Origin: Myotis daubentonii
Taxonomy: Eukaryota; Chordata; Mammalia; Chiroptera; Vespertilionidae
Reading direction: 5' to 3'
DNA length: 64,000 bases
NCBI RefSeq assembly: GCF_963259705.1
Contig: NC_081842.1
Location: 40,327,796 to 40,391,795, forward strand
In this document: one piece after another, positions 1 through 9,966 of the stretch
Position numbering within the stretch: position 1 is the first letter of the stretch
How the letters are laid out: every line of letters starts with the position of its first letter
The notes under the pieces: generated by a model
Databases searched by the model: none
Told to the model about the DNA's origin: nothing
The model's input: only the letters and a program-made list of their open reading frames with translations
Translations under genes and position numbers: made by a program

Positions 1-581
1 TTTTTAGAAATTGATTAGGCTTCTACATCTATTTTGTGAGTTTACTAAATTTTGTTGCATTTTTGTGTGTGTTTCCTTTGTGTGTGTGTGTGGGGGGGGG
101 AGGTTATCCCTAAAAATCTTTTTGGTATTGTTTAATGGGCTTCTGATAAGGAGATAAGGTAAACAGATGTGCTCATTTCTGCTCTCTTTTAACAAGGAAC
201 TGAAAATGTATGTTTATTTAGATAGTTTTAGTGCATCTTATGAAGTCTAGTCTGATCTTTGTTTTGCAAAAATATTTACTAAATACCTGGTGTTTCAAAG
301 TGTGTGTATGCATATGGCTAAGGTTGAGAACTTTGCATTTCTGATTGACAGAAATATAAAATGTCATTTAATGTCAGTTGTAATCATAATCAGGTGCCAA
401 GGACTGCTTGCCCAAGGTTATATAGCGATAGAGCCAAAGATTTGAATAACAGTTGTTCTGTACTTGAGTCCTTTGCTCTTTCTTGAGTATGTTAGGTCTA
501 ATGATTTCTTTCAGCTATATTCATCAAATGAAGGTAGAGTAATTTTAAGACTTAAAAATGACTACTGATTTTTATTGAGAA
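1..581 (+). other. FXR1 intron 1, 3' part, unique sequence
   Basis: AT-rich intronic DNA with a GT-rich run at 64-100. The stretch at about 395-500 (gcttgcccaaggttatatag) resembles the degraded core of an old MIR-like SINE. No exon is visible; the short frames here have no coding features. Confidence 0.6.
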
Positions 582-594
582 TCCTATATAATAA
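582..594 (+). mobile_element. HeliBat 5' terminal stub
   Basis: Thirteen bases, TCCTATATAATAA, identical to the usual HeliBat 5' end, directly before the start of the next copy at 595 and preceded by A at 581. Either a truncated copy of a tandem array or a host element split by a second insertion. Confidence 0.6.
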
Positions 595-1603
595 TCCTAT
601 CTAATAAAAGAGAAAAATGGTAATTGGCGTACGACGATACCCTTTTCATTGGCTAATCAGGGCTATATGCAAATTAACTGCCAACTATGATTGGCAGTTA
701 ACTGCCAACTATGATTGGCAGTTAACTGCCAACTAAGATTGGCAGTTAACTGCCAACAAGATGGCGGTTAATTTGCATATGTAGGCACAATGCAGGGAGG
801 CGAAAGGGAAAGCAGGAAGAAGCCCCCTGCCACTGACAGTGATCGGAAACCCAGGGGGGAGCTAAGAGCTGGGGGGCAGGGCAAAGGCGGCCCTGGGGCC
901 ACCTTTGCCCTGCCCCCCAGCCATGATCAGAGAATCAGGCGCCTTTGCCGCCTTGGCCAGTGATAGCAGGAAGTAGGGGTGGAGCCAGCGATGGGAGCTG
1001 GACACGGTCGAAGCTGGCAGTCCCGGGAGCTAGGGGTCCCTTGCCTGGGCCTAAAGCGGAGCCCACGATCGAGGGGCCACTGCAGCTGCGGGTCCCTGCT
1101 GCCCGGGCCGGACACTTAGGCCAGAGGCGTTAGACCTGGTCAAGGGGCCGATCCCGTGATTGGTGATCGGAGGGTGATGAGGGTCAACTCCTCTGGCCGA
1201 GGCATCAGGCCTGGGTGGGGGGATGAGCCGGGGATTGGGGCATATGATGGTCCCCTTGCCCAGGCCTGAAGCCTGGGTCAGAGGCATCAGGCTTGGGCGG
1301 GGGGTGGAGCAAGCGATCAGAGGGAGATGGGGGTCCCCTGCCCAGGCATGATTCCTGGGCCAGAGGCCTCAGGCCTGGGCGGGGGCCAGAGCCAGTGATC
1401 AGGGGGAGATGGGGGTCCCCTGTCCAAGCCTGACACCTCTGGCCGAGGCGTCAGGCCTGGGCAAGGGGCCGATCCTGCGATTGGAGGGTGATGGGGGTCA
1501 ACGCCTGAGGGCTCCCAGTATGTGAGAGGGGGCAGGCTGGGCTGAGGGACACTCCCCTCCCCACACACACCCAGTGCACGAATTTCGTGCACCGGGCCCC
1601 TAG
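595..1603 (+). mobile_element. HeliBat-type non-autonomous Helitron (copy 1)
   Basis: Starts TCCTATCTAATAAAAG and ends in the hairpin GTGCACGAATTTCGTGCAC (1574-1592), CGGGCCC and CTAG. The 5' region holds an inverted CCAAT box (cattggctaatcag), the octamer ATGCAAAT at 667-674, a palindromic 24-bp tandem array and a YY1-like site at 758-767. The middle (about 1140-1500) is a GC-rich array of imperfect roughly 90-100-bp repeats containing gaggcatcaggcctggg. No transposase gene. The frames crossing it are products of low stop density in GC-rich repeat DNA. Confidence 0.9.
691..757 (+). repeat. 24-bp tandem array of a perfect palindrome
   Basis: Units start at 691, 715 and 739. Each holds TTGGCAGTTAACTGCCAA, an 18-bp perfect palindrome centred on GTTAAC, joined by CTATGA or CTAAGA. 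The half-sites TTGGCA/TGCCAA resemble nuclear factor I half-sites, but inside each palindrome they are spaced wider than the classical N5 arrangement. Lies inside HeliBat copy 1. Confidence 0.9.
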
Positions 1604-2233
1604 TCCTATATAACAAAAGGCTAATATGCAAATCGACCTAATGGCGGAACAACTGGTCGCTGTGACGTTCACTGACCACTAGGGGGCAGACGCTTAGTGC
1701 AGGAGCTGCCCCTGGTGGTCAGTGTGCTCCCACAGAGGGAGCGCTGCTCAGCCAGAAGCCGGGCTCATGGCTGGCAAGCGCAGTGGTGGTGGCGGCGGGA
1801 GCCTCTCCTGTCTCTGCGGCAGCACGAGCCTCTCCTGCCTCTGTGGTAGTGCAAGCCTCTTCCGTGGACACGCCCCCTGTGCGCTCCTTCCCCATCCGGA
1901 CCAGGATTGGGACCAGTATCGAGACTGACTGGATGCAAGCCTGCAGCCGCTTCTCACTCATGAGCACACTGGTATCGCCCTAGGATGGGTGCACAGAGAC
2001 CATAGTAGAGTGGCAGCAAGCCTACCGAGCGGTGGTGGTGGCAGGCGCAGCAGGGCCATGATGAGCAGGAGCGGCGTGGCACCGGGCCTGGGCTCGGGCT
2101 CCTCCCTGGCCGCCTGCTGCTTCCTGCACTACTACATCCCTCGGGGGATGTTGAGCTGCCAGTTTTGGCCCAATCCCCGAAGGCCATGCTGAGGGACCCC
2201 AGTGGTGCATGAATCCATGCACCGGGCCTCTAG
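1604..2233 (+). mobile_element. HeliBat-type Helitron (copy 2), CTCF-motif subfamily
   Basis: Begins TCCTATATAACAAAAGG directly after the CTAG of copy 1 and ends CCATGCACCGGGCCTCTAG followed by T. Octamer ATGCAAAT at 1626-1633. Carries the subfamily's inverted motif pair: CCACTAGGGGGCAG at 1676-1689 and CTGCCCCTGGTGG at 1706-1718. The interior is GC-rich, with short frames but no recognisable protein. Confidence 0.9.
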
Positions 2234-2365
2234 TCTATTTATATTCATTACAAAATGGTTTTGAGGAAATGTACTCATCCTTTTTTTTAAGCAAAGAAGG
2301 AAGAGAAGTTGTAGGAAAAATAAGATTAGGTTAATGGTAAGGTTAGTATTACTAACGTGGTCTTT

Positions 2366-2640
2366 TCGGCCCCGGTGAGGTCGGGACGGCCCCGGTGAAG
2401 TTTAAACGGCCCTGGTGAGGCTGAGACGGCCCCGGTGAGGTCGGGATGGCCCCGGTGAAGTTTAAACGGCCCCGGTGAGGTTGAAACGGCCCCGGTGAGG
2501 TTGAAACGGCCCCGGTGAGGTCGAAACGGCCCTGGTGAGGCTGAGACGGCCCCGGTGAGGCTGGGACGGCCCCGGTGAGGTAGGGATAGCCCCAGTGAGG
2601 TCAAGACGGCCCTGGTGAGGACGAAACGGCTCGTGAGGTG
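2366..2640 (+). repeat. 21-bp GC-rich minisatellite
   Basis: About 13 units of CGGCCCCGGTGAGGTYGRRA, with variants such as aagtttaaa and the loss of one or two C residues; CpG-rich in an AT-rich intron. It is responsible for the periodic reading frame on the minus strand. Confidence 0.9.
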
Positions 2641-2942
2641 GTGACAGCTCCAGTGAGGTTGGGACAGAAATGGGGACCAGTATAGACTGATGAACAGGGG
2701 TAGATGCAGAGGCAGAGCAGCATTGAACAGACTGTCAAACTACAGTGGGAAGCCTGGGAAGGGTTGGGGGGGGGGGGGTTAAGAGATCAACCGAAGGACT
2801 TATATGCATGCATATAAGAATAACCAATGGACACAAGAGACTAGGGGGTAGGGGCCGGGGGAATATCAAGGGGGGGGGGGGGAAGGAGACATATGTAATA
2901 CTCTTTGTAATACTTCAAGAAATAAAAATTATAAAAAAAAAG
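2366..2942 (+). mobile_element. L1 3' end with 5' minisatellite block
   Basis: A single L1-mediated insertion: target duplication aacgtggtcttt (2354-2365) and aatgtggtcttt (2943-2954), 11 of 12 identical, with an A-rich tail before the right copy. The left half is a 21-bp minisatellite. The right half, from about 2650, is a bat L1 3'UTR (gactgtcaaactacagtggg, G-tracts, gagatcaaccgaaggactta, atgcatgcatataag). It has no ORF2. Confidence 0.75.
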
Positions 2943-3259
2943 AATGTGGTCTTTGCAGTTATTAAAGGTGGGCTATAATTTAATATTTATAACTAATATT
3001 TATAATAAATTTGAATTTTTTCCTCCATGCCAAGTACTGTGGTAAACATTAGTTATTTTACTTGATTCTCAGTTACATGAGGTATGATATCTTATTCAGG
3101 AATGTATAAGTGATAGAGTGCCTGGCATGTGACTCCTGAAAGCCTGACCCTATTATTAGTCACAGTACTAAATACTGACTCACTTAGTTTGAGTATTGAC
3201 TAATACCTATGATGTTTCAGGCTTTTTACTAATTTCAAGGTTGGTATGTGAAACTGAGG

Positions 3260-3400
3260 TTATAGTACTGTGTGAAAACAGGTTCAGAGAGTTTAAATAA
3301 ATTCCAAGTCGTACATTTCACAAATGATGAGATGGAAATCAAACCCAGATTTGCCTAATTCTAAGCTCTGTGTTCTTTTTTAGTACTCCATATTTTCTTT
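3260..3400. repeat. Degraded MIR-like SINE (low confidence)
   Basis: gaaatcaaacccagatttgcctaattctaagctctgtgttc resembles the old mammalian repeat that gives gggattcgaacccaggtctg, followed by terms like those in MIR-type elements. Too diverged to assign firmly. Confidence 0.35.
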
Positions 3401-3487
3401 ATATCTCTAGTATTATTGCCTTTTAGAGTTAACATAATGTTTAATTGAATATTGATATACTTTTAATAATGTTTTTGGCTTTTGCAG

Positions 3488-3540
3488 GGATTTATCAAAG
3501 ATGTTCATGAAGACTCCCTCACAGTTGTTTTCGAGAACAA
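3488..3540 (+). CDS. FXR1: FXR1 exon 2 (53 nt), Tudor 1
   Basis: Starts after tttgcag and ends at aa|gtaagt. Encodes GFIKDVHEDSLTVVFEN plus two bases of the next codon, residues about 18-35 of the first Tudor/Agenet domain. The domain binds methylated lysine and protein partners in this family. A Ves SINE begins 34 bases after the donor. Confidence 0.97.
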
Positions 3541-3573
3541 GTAAGTTATTTATTGATAGAGATCTTAATTTTA

Positions 3574-3795
3574 TTTTTTTAAAATATATTTTATTAATTT
3601 TTTACGGAGAGGAAGGGAGAGGAATAGAGAGTTAGAAACATCCATGAGAGAGAAACATGCATCAGCTGCCTCCTGCACACCCCCCACTGGGGATGTGCCC
3701 GCAACCAAGGTACATGCCCTTGACCGGAATCGAACCCGGGACTCTTTAAGTCCACAGGCCGACACTCGAGCAACTGAGCCAAACTGGTCAGGGCA
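3574..3795 (-). mobile_element. Ves SINE
   Basis: tRNA-derived vesper-bat SINE in antisense: the right end reads ttgctcgagtgtcggcctg type on the minus strand, with B-box-like gattccggtcaagggcatg. A perfect 14-bp target duplication, agatcttaatttta, lies at 3560-3573 and 3796-3809. The A-rich tail appears as T/A-rich sequence on the left. In FXR1 intron 2, 34 nt from the donor. Confidence 0.95.
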
Positions 3796-3809
3796 AGATC
3801 TTAATTTTA

Positions 3810-5237
3810 AAGATGGGTCGTGCCAAACGGTTTGCTTTTGATTCTTCCTATTGCCAGTGAAAAATGACCGCTTTTGGAAAGGCTTTTAATGGCTCAATCA
3901 TCTTATGAATTTAAACAATTCTAGTTTTGATAACTCTTCGCCTGTTTTTCTGCCCACCATTTACTCATTACTTTTTTTCATGACCCTTTTCTTTGCCAAA
4001 ACACATGTGAAAATGAATCAGTAAGTAGTTTTTGCAAAAATAGATGGCACAAATGGGATTTTAATTCTTAAAAAAGCACAGATATTAAAATAATGTTGTA
4101 GGAAGCCTTCTGAGTGGCTACTGGTAGTCATTTTCAAATTGTTTAAATATTAAGGAACTTCATTTTATAGATATTGTAACAGCTAGGTAATGTTTTAAAA
4201 TATGAGACAGTATGCTGGCCTTGTTTAGGAAGGGTTATAAAGGAGCACTATGTAACTGAAGGTCAGAAAAGAACTGTTCAACTTTCACTTTTAAGCTGCT
4301 CTGGAACTGCCTGAAAAGATATCTGCCCAATAGCTGTTTCATGTAGAAACAAGTGTTGTGATGATTTCTGTCTTTGAGCAGCTGCCATTTCGATAGTAAT
4401 GGTGATAAGAAAGCACTCAAAAATCTTTTACTTGCCTTCTATTGTGTGTGAGTGTATCCCATGCATCCCATGAAGATAGATGCTAAAAGAACATTTTATG
4501 TGCTGGTATACCTTTCAGGCATATGAATGACCTATTAGAACTTAAAGTTATTCATCAACTCAGCTTATAAAATACAACATAAAAAATGTCAGTTAAACAA
4601 TAGCTAAATTACTAACTTTGATATATATTTGCTACAAACATTTAAACTAAGCTTTTACTGGTTTTAATTATGTATGTGTTCATTGTTGAAAAGATAATTT
4701 TTATGTGAGGAAAATGAACCTCAATGTAATTCAGCTATTCAAAATAATTGAGTAATTTTCTGTGTTTTTGTGAACATGTACTAAAACAGAAATATGCTGT
4801 TTATATTGTTTTATAATCTCTGGAATTATGTCTCATCCAGTTATAAATGTGTTTGAAGTTGATTCCACTGCTATTATTTGGCAGTGGTGTTGATGTGATA
4901 CTATTTTGAATCTAAGTTACTATTATGAATGTAGTCCATTTCATTTGCAGAATAATGTATGTACTGTTCCCTTAGGATGAGTAATTTGGCAGGTAATATG
5001 TAATTATTTCAATGATGTAATTATTTATAAACTTCATCAAGAATCATGTAAAATTTGTTCTACCTCAACAAACAAACTACTTGGAAAATATATAATATGA
5101 AAGTTGTTTTTCTTAGGGAAAGCTAAATGATTAATTTGAAAAAAATATAGCACTAAGCATAGATAATATAGCTTCCATATTAGGGGGTATTGGGATACTA
5201 TATTTTGATACTGTTTATTTCTCTTCTAATCCTTCAG
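3810..5237 (+). other. FXR1 intron 2, remainder
   Basis: AT-rich intron with no recognisable gene or clear transposon. The acceptor of exon 3 ends it. Confidence 0.7.
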
Positions 5238-5331
5238 TTGGCAACCAGAACGTCAGGTTCCATTTAACGAAGTTAGATTACCACCACCACCTGATATAAA
5301 AAAAGAAATTAGTGAAGGAGATGAAGTAGAG
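5238..5331 (+). CDS. FXR1: FXR1 exon 3 (94 nt), Tudor 1-2 linker
   Basis: Acceptor ccttcag, donor gag|gtatgt. Encodes [19 protein letters not shown] and then [13 protein letters not shown], the end of Tudor 1 and the start of Tudor 2 (residues about 35-66). Confidence 0.97.
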
Positions 5332-5454
5332 GTATGTATTTGTAAGTTTATTTTCTTATATGCCTATTATTTTGTTTTAAATAAATATTCTTGTAGGAAA
5401 ATTTGTTTAGCTGATGGAGAATAAATCTAATTCCATTTCTCTTTCTGTTGGCAA

Positions 5455-5600
5455 TGGCTGTGTAAGTAACATACTTTAGTTTGGAGTCAGAACTGGGATT
5501 CATGTCTCAGTTCTACAATTATTAGCTTTGTGGCTTGGTCAAATTTCTTTATTACTAAAATGAAATGTGAGAGTTAAGGATGATAGTGCATTTGAATTGC
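5455..5600 (+). repeat. MIR SINE fragment
   Basis: tttggagtcagaactgggat followed by an attattagctttgtggcttggtcaaat block and attactaaaatgaaat matches the MIR order (tagctgtgtgacc..., then tctgtaaaatg). Old, without target duplications. Confidence 0.7.
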
Positions 5601-7244
5601 TTTGCGTGGAATCTGGCAATGTGAACTAATAATCATATTAGTTGTTGGTTTCCTTCTTTTTCCTAATTATTTTAAAATTTGTCTTGTGCTTTCTTCCTCA
5701 GTATCTTTATAAAATACTAATTATCACCCTTTATTATAGTGATCATTGATAAAGTTTATATGTAATGTGAAATATTGTAATTAGTATACTGCCTTGTTGA
5801 ATATTCTAGAAATATCTGGAGCTTTTTTAAAGTATAGGGAAAAATTCATTTTCATTTAAAAATTCTGCCCAGATTTTAGCTCTAAGTTACCTGTGTACTC
5901 TTGCTTTTGCTAAATCAAAAAGCATGCTATAACTTAATTGTGTTGGGGCACCACACCATGAGCCCACTCCCTAATAATGTTACAGCCTTTCACTTTACTC
6001 ACCTTTTTCTTTTTTAGTTGACCAAAAGTGGGTACTTTTTTGTATGGAAACCTGTAAATATAGTCTCAGAGTGGTGTGTATTTGTGTCTGAGTACCAGTA
6101 GGTGGGTCCTATGAATTGTAGCAGTAATGCTGCTGATTACTACTGTACTATGTTCACTTGGACATTAGACTCTAGTAAAAAAGTTGTGTGTTTTTTTCTT
6201 TTTTCTAAGCAGAAGCAAACTTTTATTTAGAAAGTTCCCAGAGGTAGCAGAAGTGAGCCAGCTGGGCTGCATGGGCTCAGGAAATAAATTGCAGAGGCAA
6301 AAGAAAAGCCTTTGGAGCTTAGGAAACAGAAAGGCAAAGAACATTCATCCAGGGGAAGGTGAGGAGAGAAAGGCAGGGGCCTGCTTCAGAGAGCAAGAGC
6401 GCCCTGGAGAAAAGGGTGTGGAAAAGCAGGGTGTGCTCAAGAGAGAGAAAGAGCAAACTTGTATTCTTTTCTAATCAATACCTTTCTGTGAGGATTGATA
6501 AAAGAGTTTGATTTGCTTTCATTTTAAAAAATTCGTTTTAGAAGTCCGTCCCCCCCGTCCCCCCCCCCGAATTCTTAGTTTTGTTCTAGAATTAGAAATA
6601 TGTGGTGGCCAATTCTGAGAATAGTGCAAAATTATTGGTTAGACACTTATTGGTAGTTTAAAGGCTTAGATGAAAGGAAAAGCTTAGAGCGCTAAGGATG
6701 TTAACAGTGTGCTTTCCCCAATCTCAGACAAGGGAGGCCTTATTTATTTCTTGGACCACCTTTGTTGTTCATTTGGAAATTGATGATTGCTGAGTGTTTT
6801 ATTTCAGTTTATTTTTTGTTTTAGTCTTAGTGAAATTTGCTCCTTATAGTGTGAGAGTCTGTACCTGAAATTAAGATGATGCTGTCATTTTTTCACTTGA
6901 AAGTTTTGAAAATTTACATAAGGAAGAAGCTTAAAGTTAATCTTGCCACCTTTATTCCCCCCCCCCTCCCCCCCCTTTGGTCACCAGTACTTAGGAATCT
7001 CTCCATATGACCTGGAATGTTTAGGAATTATGGTTGTTAGGCTTTATATTTTGAACCAATAATTTTTTGAAAGCCTCCCCCATTCCCTTTAAATTTAAAA
7101 TAATAAAAGATTAGTATAATAAAATGATAGAGAATTAACATAAAATGGGAATTTTCCCTCTTAGTGTAGTTGTGTAGGTGTGCTTATTGCCCACCCCAGT
7201 TTTAATCTCATTTATCAGAGTTGAGCACCTCTTCAGATTTTTTT
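5601..7244 (+). other. FXR1 intron 3, 5' part
   Basis: Mostly unique intronic DNA. 6205-6460 is purine-rich and more GC-rich than its flanks and looks like an old repeat, but I cannot name it; its 96-codon frame has no homology I recognise. C-tracts at 6546-6568 and 6956-6976. Confidence 0.5.
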
Positions 7245-7245
7245 A

Positions 7246-7246
7246 A

Positions 7247-7282
<36 letters not shown>

Positions 7283-7286
7283 GTAT
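7246..7286. repeat. (AC)n(AT)n microsatellite
   Basis: Acacac run passing into an atatat run. Confidence 0.9.
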
Positions 7287-7450
7287 ATTTTTATTGGTTA
7301 AGGTATTACAAATGTGTCCTCATCTCCCCATTAACCCCCAACACACACACACCCCCCCCCCCCATGTTCTCATCCCCCTGTTGTCCATGTCCATTGGTTT
7401 GGCTTATATGCATGCGTACAAGTCCTTTGGTTGATCTCTTCCCCTTATAC
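7285..7450 (-). mobile_element. L1 3'UTR fragment (antisense)
   Basis: ggtattacaaatgtgtcctc, the C-rich tract, tgttgtccatgtccattgg, cttatatgcatgcgtacaag and cctttggttgatctcttccc are the reverse complement of the L1 3'UTR motifs seen at 2745-2930. Confidence 0.8.
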
Positions 7451-7489
7451 ATTTATAAAGAATATATGAGTTTGCTACAAAAATGAGAA

Positions 7490-8080
7490 TCTATTTATAT
7501 AGAAACCCTGGGTATAACGTGTCCCGTCTGAGGCTCGACCAACCGGAGGGAAGTCGGTCCTGCAGGAGTCGTCTTGGCAACGACTGCGCCCTCCCTGAGC
7601 TGTTTCCCACGAGGGCAAGGTTTCAGGCAGGAACGCGCCCTCGGAGCACGGATGCACTGCGTCCTGGATAGCCTTGCCAAGGGCTGTGCCCTCCCTGAGC
7701 TGTTTCCCGTGAGGCCTGAGGGAAGAACCCACCCTTGGAGTGCCAGGAGTGCCCAGTAGCAGTCAGTCCTGGGTTGCTGAGGTGGAGGCAATGGCGTGGT
7801 AGAACTCTGGGTCTGGCCCAATAGGGGGCATGGCTGGCCTTCAAACCAGACCCTGACAGCAGGGAGGAGGGAGCCCCATTCCTCACAGAATCCGCTGTTG
7901 GATAGCTTGCCGTCAGTGGCTTGCCAGCCAGGAAACTCATTCACCTGCACCCTGGACTCTGACAGGAAGGAGGAGGGAGCCTATTCCTCATGGAATCGAC
8001 AGGTGGCCAGCTTGCTGTCAGGGGCCTGCCAGCTAGGAATCCTATTCACCTGCATATCTGTATAAAGTTTTAATACATTA
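7490..8080 (+). repeat. GC-rich cargo block with two kinds of internal repeats
   Basis: gcgccctccctgagctgttt at 7586 recurs at 7686, exactly 100 bp apart. A second pair, gaggagggagcc...attcacctgca, recurs with a spacing of about 107 bp (near 7865 and 7972). GC-rich relative to flanks. Frames of 151 and 105 codons cross it on the minus strand, but repeat structure and composition argue against a gene. Origin unknown. Confidence 0.6.
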
Positions 8081-9259
8081 TATTAGAGGTTGTGGCGGTA
8101 CTGTTTTACCCACAGCATCTACAGGAATTGCTGCAAATTTACTTCTCGGTGGAAGGACCTTTCATTCCCAATATAAATTACCAATTCCATTAAATGAAAC
8201 TTCAATTTCTAGACTCGATATAAACAGTGACGTTGCTAAAACTATTAAAAAGGCCCAACTTCTCATTGATGAATGCACCATGGCATCCAGTCATGCTATA
8301 AAACGCCACAGACAGATTACTAAGAGAAATTATGAATTTGAATGTTGTATTTGGTGGGAAAGTAGTTCTTGGAGGGGATTTTCAACAATGTCTCAGTATT
8401 GTACCGCATGCTATGCGATCGGCCATAGTTTAAAGTACTGCAATGTTTGGGGATGTTTCAGAAAGTTGTCTCTTACAACAAATGTGAGATCAGAGGATTC
8501 TGCTTATAGTGGATGGTTAGTATAACTTGGAGATGGCAAACTTGATAGCAGTTTTCATTTAGGAATGGATATTATTGAAATCCCCTGTGAAATGATTTGT
8601 AATGGATCTATTATTGAAGCTACCTTTGGAAATACTATATCTATAGATAATATTAAAAATATATCTAACCATGATGCAATTCTTTGTCCAAAAGCTGAGC
8701 ACGTTCAAAAATTAAATGAAATTTTGTATATACTCGATGGAGAGTTTCACACATATTTGAGTGATGATTCCATTGATTCAACAGATGATGCTGAAAAGGA
8801 AACTTTTGCCATCGAATTTCTTAATTTCCTTCGGGAATGCTGTGTCATAAAATTGAAAGTGGGTGCAATCATCATGCTTTTGAGAAATCTTAATAGTAAA
8901 TGGGTTCTTTGTAATAGTACCAGATTTATTATCAAAAGTTTACGACCTAACATTATCGAAGCTGAAGTATTAACTGGATCTGCAGAGGGAGAGGTTGCTC
9001 TGATTCCAAGAATTGATTTGTCCCCATCTGACATTAGCCTCCCATTTAAAATAATTCGACGAGTTTCCTGTGATTGCCAGCATTTGTGATGACTATTAAT
9101 AAATCACAAGGACAAACTGTAGACAGAGTAGGCATATTCCTACCTGAACCCATTTTCACACATGGTCAGTTATATGTTGCTTTCTCTCGAGTTCGAAGAA
9201 CATGTGATGTTAAATTTCTAAATACTTCATCACAAGGGAAGTTAAGTCAAGCACTCTGA
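8081..9259 (+). pseudogene. Helitron Pif1-like helicase fragment, frameshifted
   Basis: Superfamily 1B helicase motifs appear in order but in several frames: TASTGIAANLLLGGRT near 8110 (motif Ia type), LIDECTM at about 8259-8282 (motif II), LGGDFQQ at 8368-8388 in a different frame (motif III), a long open block at 8565-9089 with ILDGEFHTYLS, VGAIIMLLRNLN and IEAEVLTGSAEG, then TINKSQGQT and [11 protein letters not shown] (motifs V-VI) in a third frame before TGA near 9259. At least two frameshifts and the lack of Walker A and the Rep nuclease make it a pseudogene. The family unwinds DNA during rolling-circle transposition. Confidence 0.9.
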
Positions 9260-9966
9260 AAGTGTTTTCACTCTTAATGTGGTGTATAGGGAGATATTAG
9301 AATAAGTTTAATCACTTTATCAATCATTGTTTGCATCACTGTTGTTTTTATATCATGTTTTTGTTGTTTTTATATCATGCCTTTGTTATCCTTTTGTTAC
9401 TGTTTATTAATAAATGTATGTATTATTTTCATATACATTTACTAGTTTCCTTTCATCTCTCACACTTATAGAGAAAGGGCAAATAGCAATATTAAAATAC
9501 TTGCTCTAATTCCCCTTTTAATGTGCACGAAATTCGGGCACCGGGCCACTAGTGCATTATAAATTTGTGACTTTTGTTTTCAGTTAATTAGGATACCATA
9601 AACATTTTCATGTCTGAACATACAGATTACGTCACTTTCTAAGCATTCCATAATATTCCTTAGTTCTAGAAGACATTGAAGTTAACAATTTTTTTTGCCA
9701 TTACAGAAAAGCTAGAATTAATTAATGGCCTTTTATATAAACATGTTCTGGTAATACAGTTCTAAGTGGTACAGTTGCTGAATCACAAGGCATGTTACTT
9801 AAAATTTTGATATCAAAATGTATTATTTAAATACAAAATGTATCATTTTGTCTTCTAAAAATGCTTTTTTGAATTACCACTTCATAACACCTGAAGGTGT
9901 TTGTTTCCTCATTGATTGACTGGCTGGGTTATTATTAATCTGTAAAGTTTTAAAAATCCAATAGAA

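Larger units (their letters stand above)
7490..9552 (+). mobile_element. HeliBat Helitron with decayed helicase gene (copy 3)
   Basis: The 3' end is clear: hairpin-like gtgcacgaaattcgggcac (9523-9541), CGGGCCA, CTAG, then T. The 5' end is inferred at A|TCTATTTATATAGAAACC. The right part (about 8081-9259) codes for the C-terminal portion of a Pif1-like helicase typical of Helitron Rep/Hel proteins. The left part (7500-8080) is GC-rich cargo with repeats. The Rep (HUH nuclease) region is missing, so the element cannot move by itself. Confidence 0.8.

Noticed and set aside
2326..2604. 92-codon minus-strand frame with repeated SPGPF
   Set aside because: Produced by the 21-bp minisatellite, whose period is a multiple of three.
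6205..6474. 96-codon frame in purine-rich DNA
   Set aside because: No domain or splice sites that would make an exon; looks like an old repeat that I cannot name.
7495..7950. 151-codon minus-strand frame in the Helitron cargo
   Set aside because: GC-rich repeat DNA; overlapping frames exist on both strands and none shows a domain.
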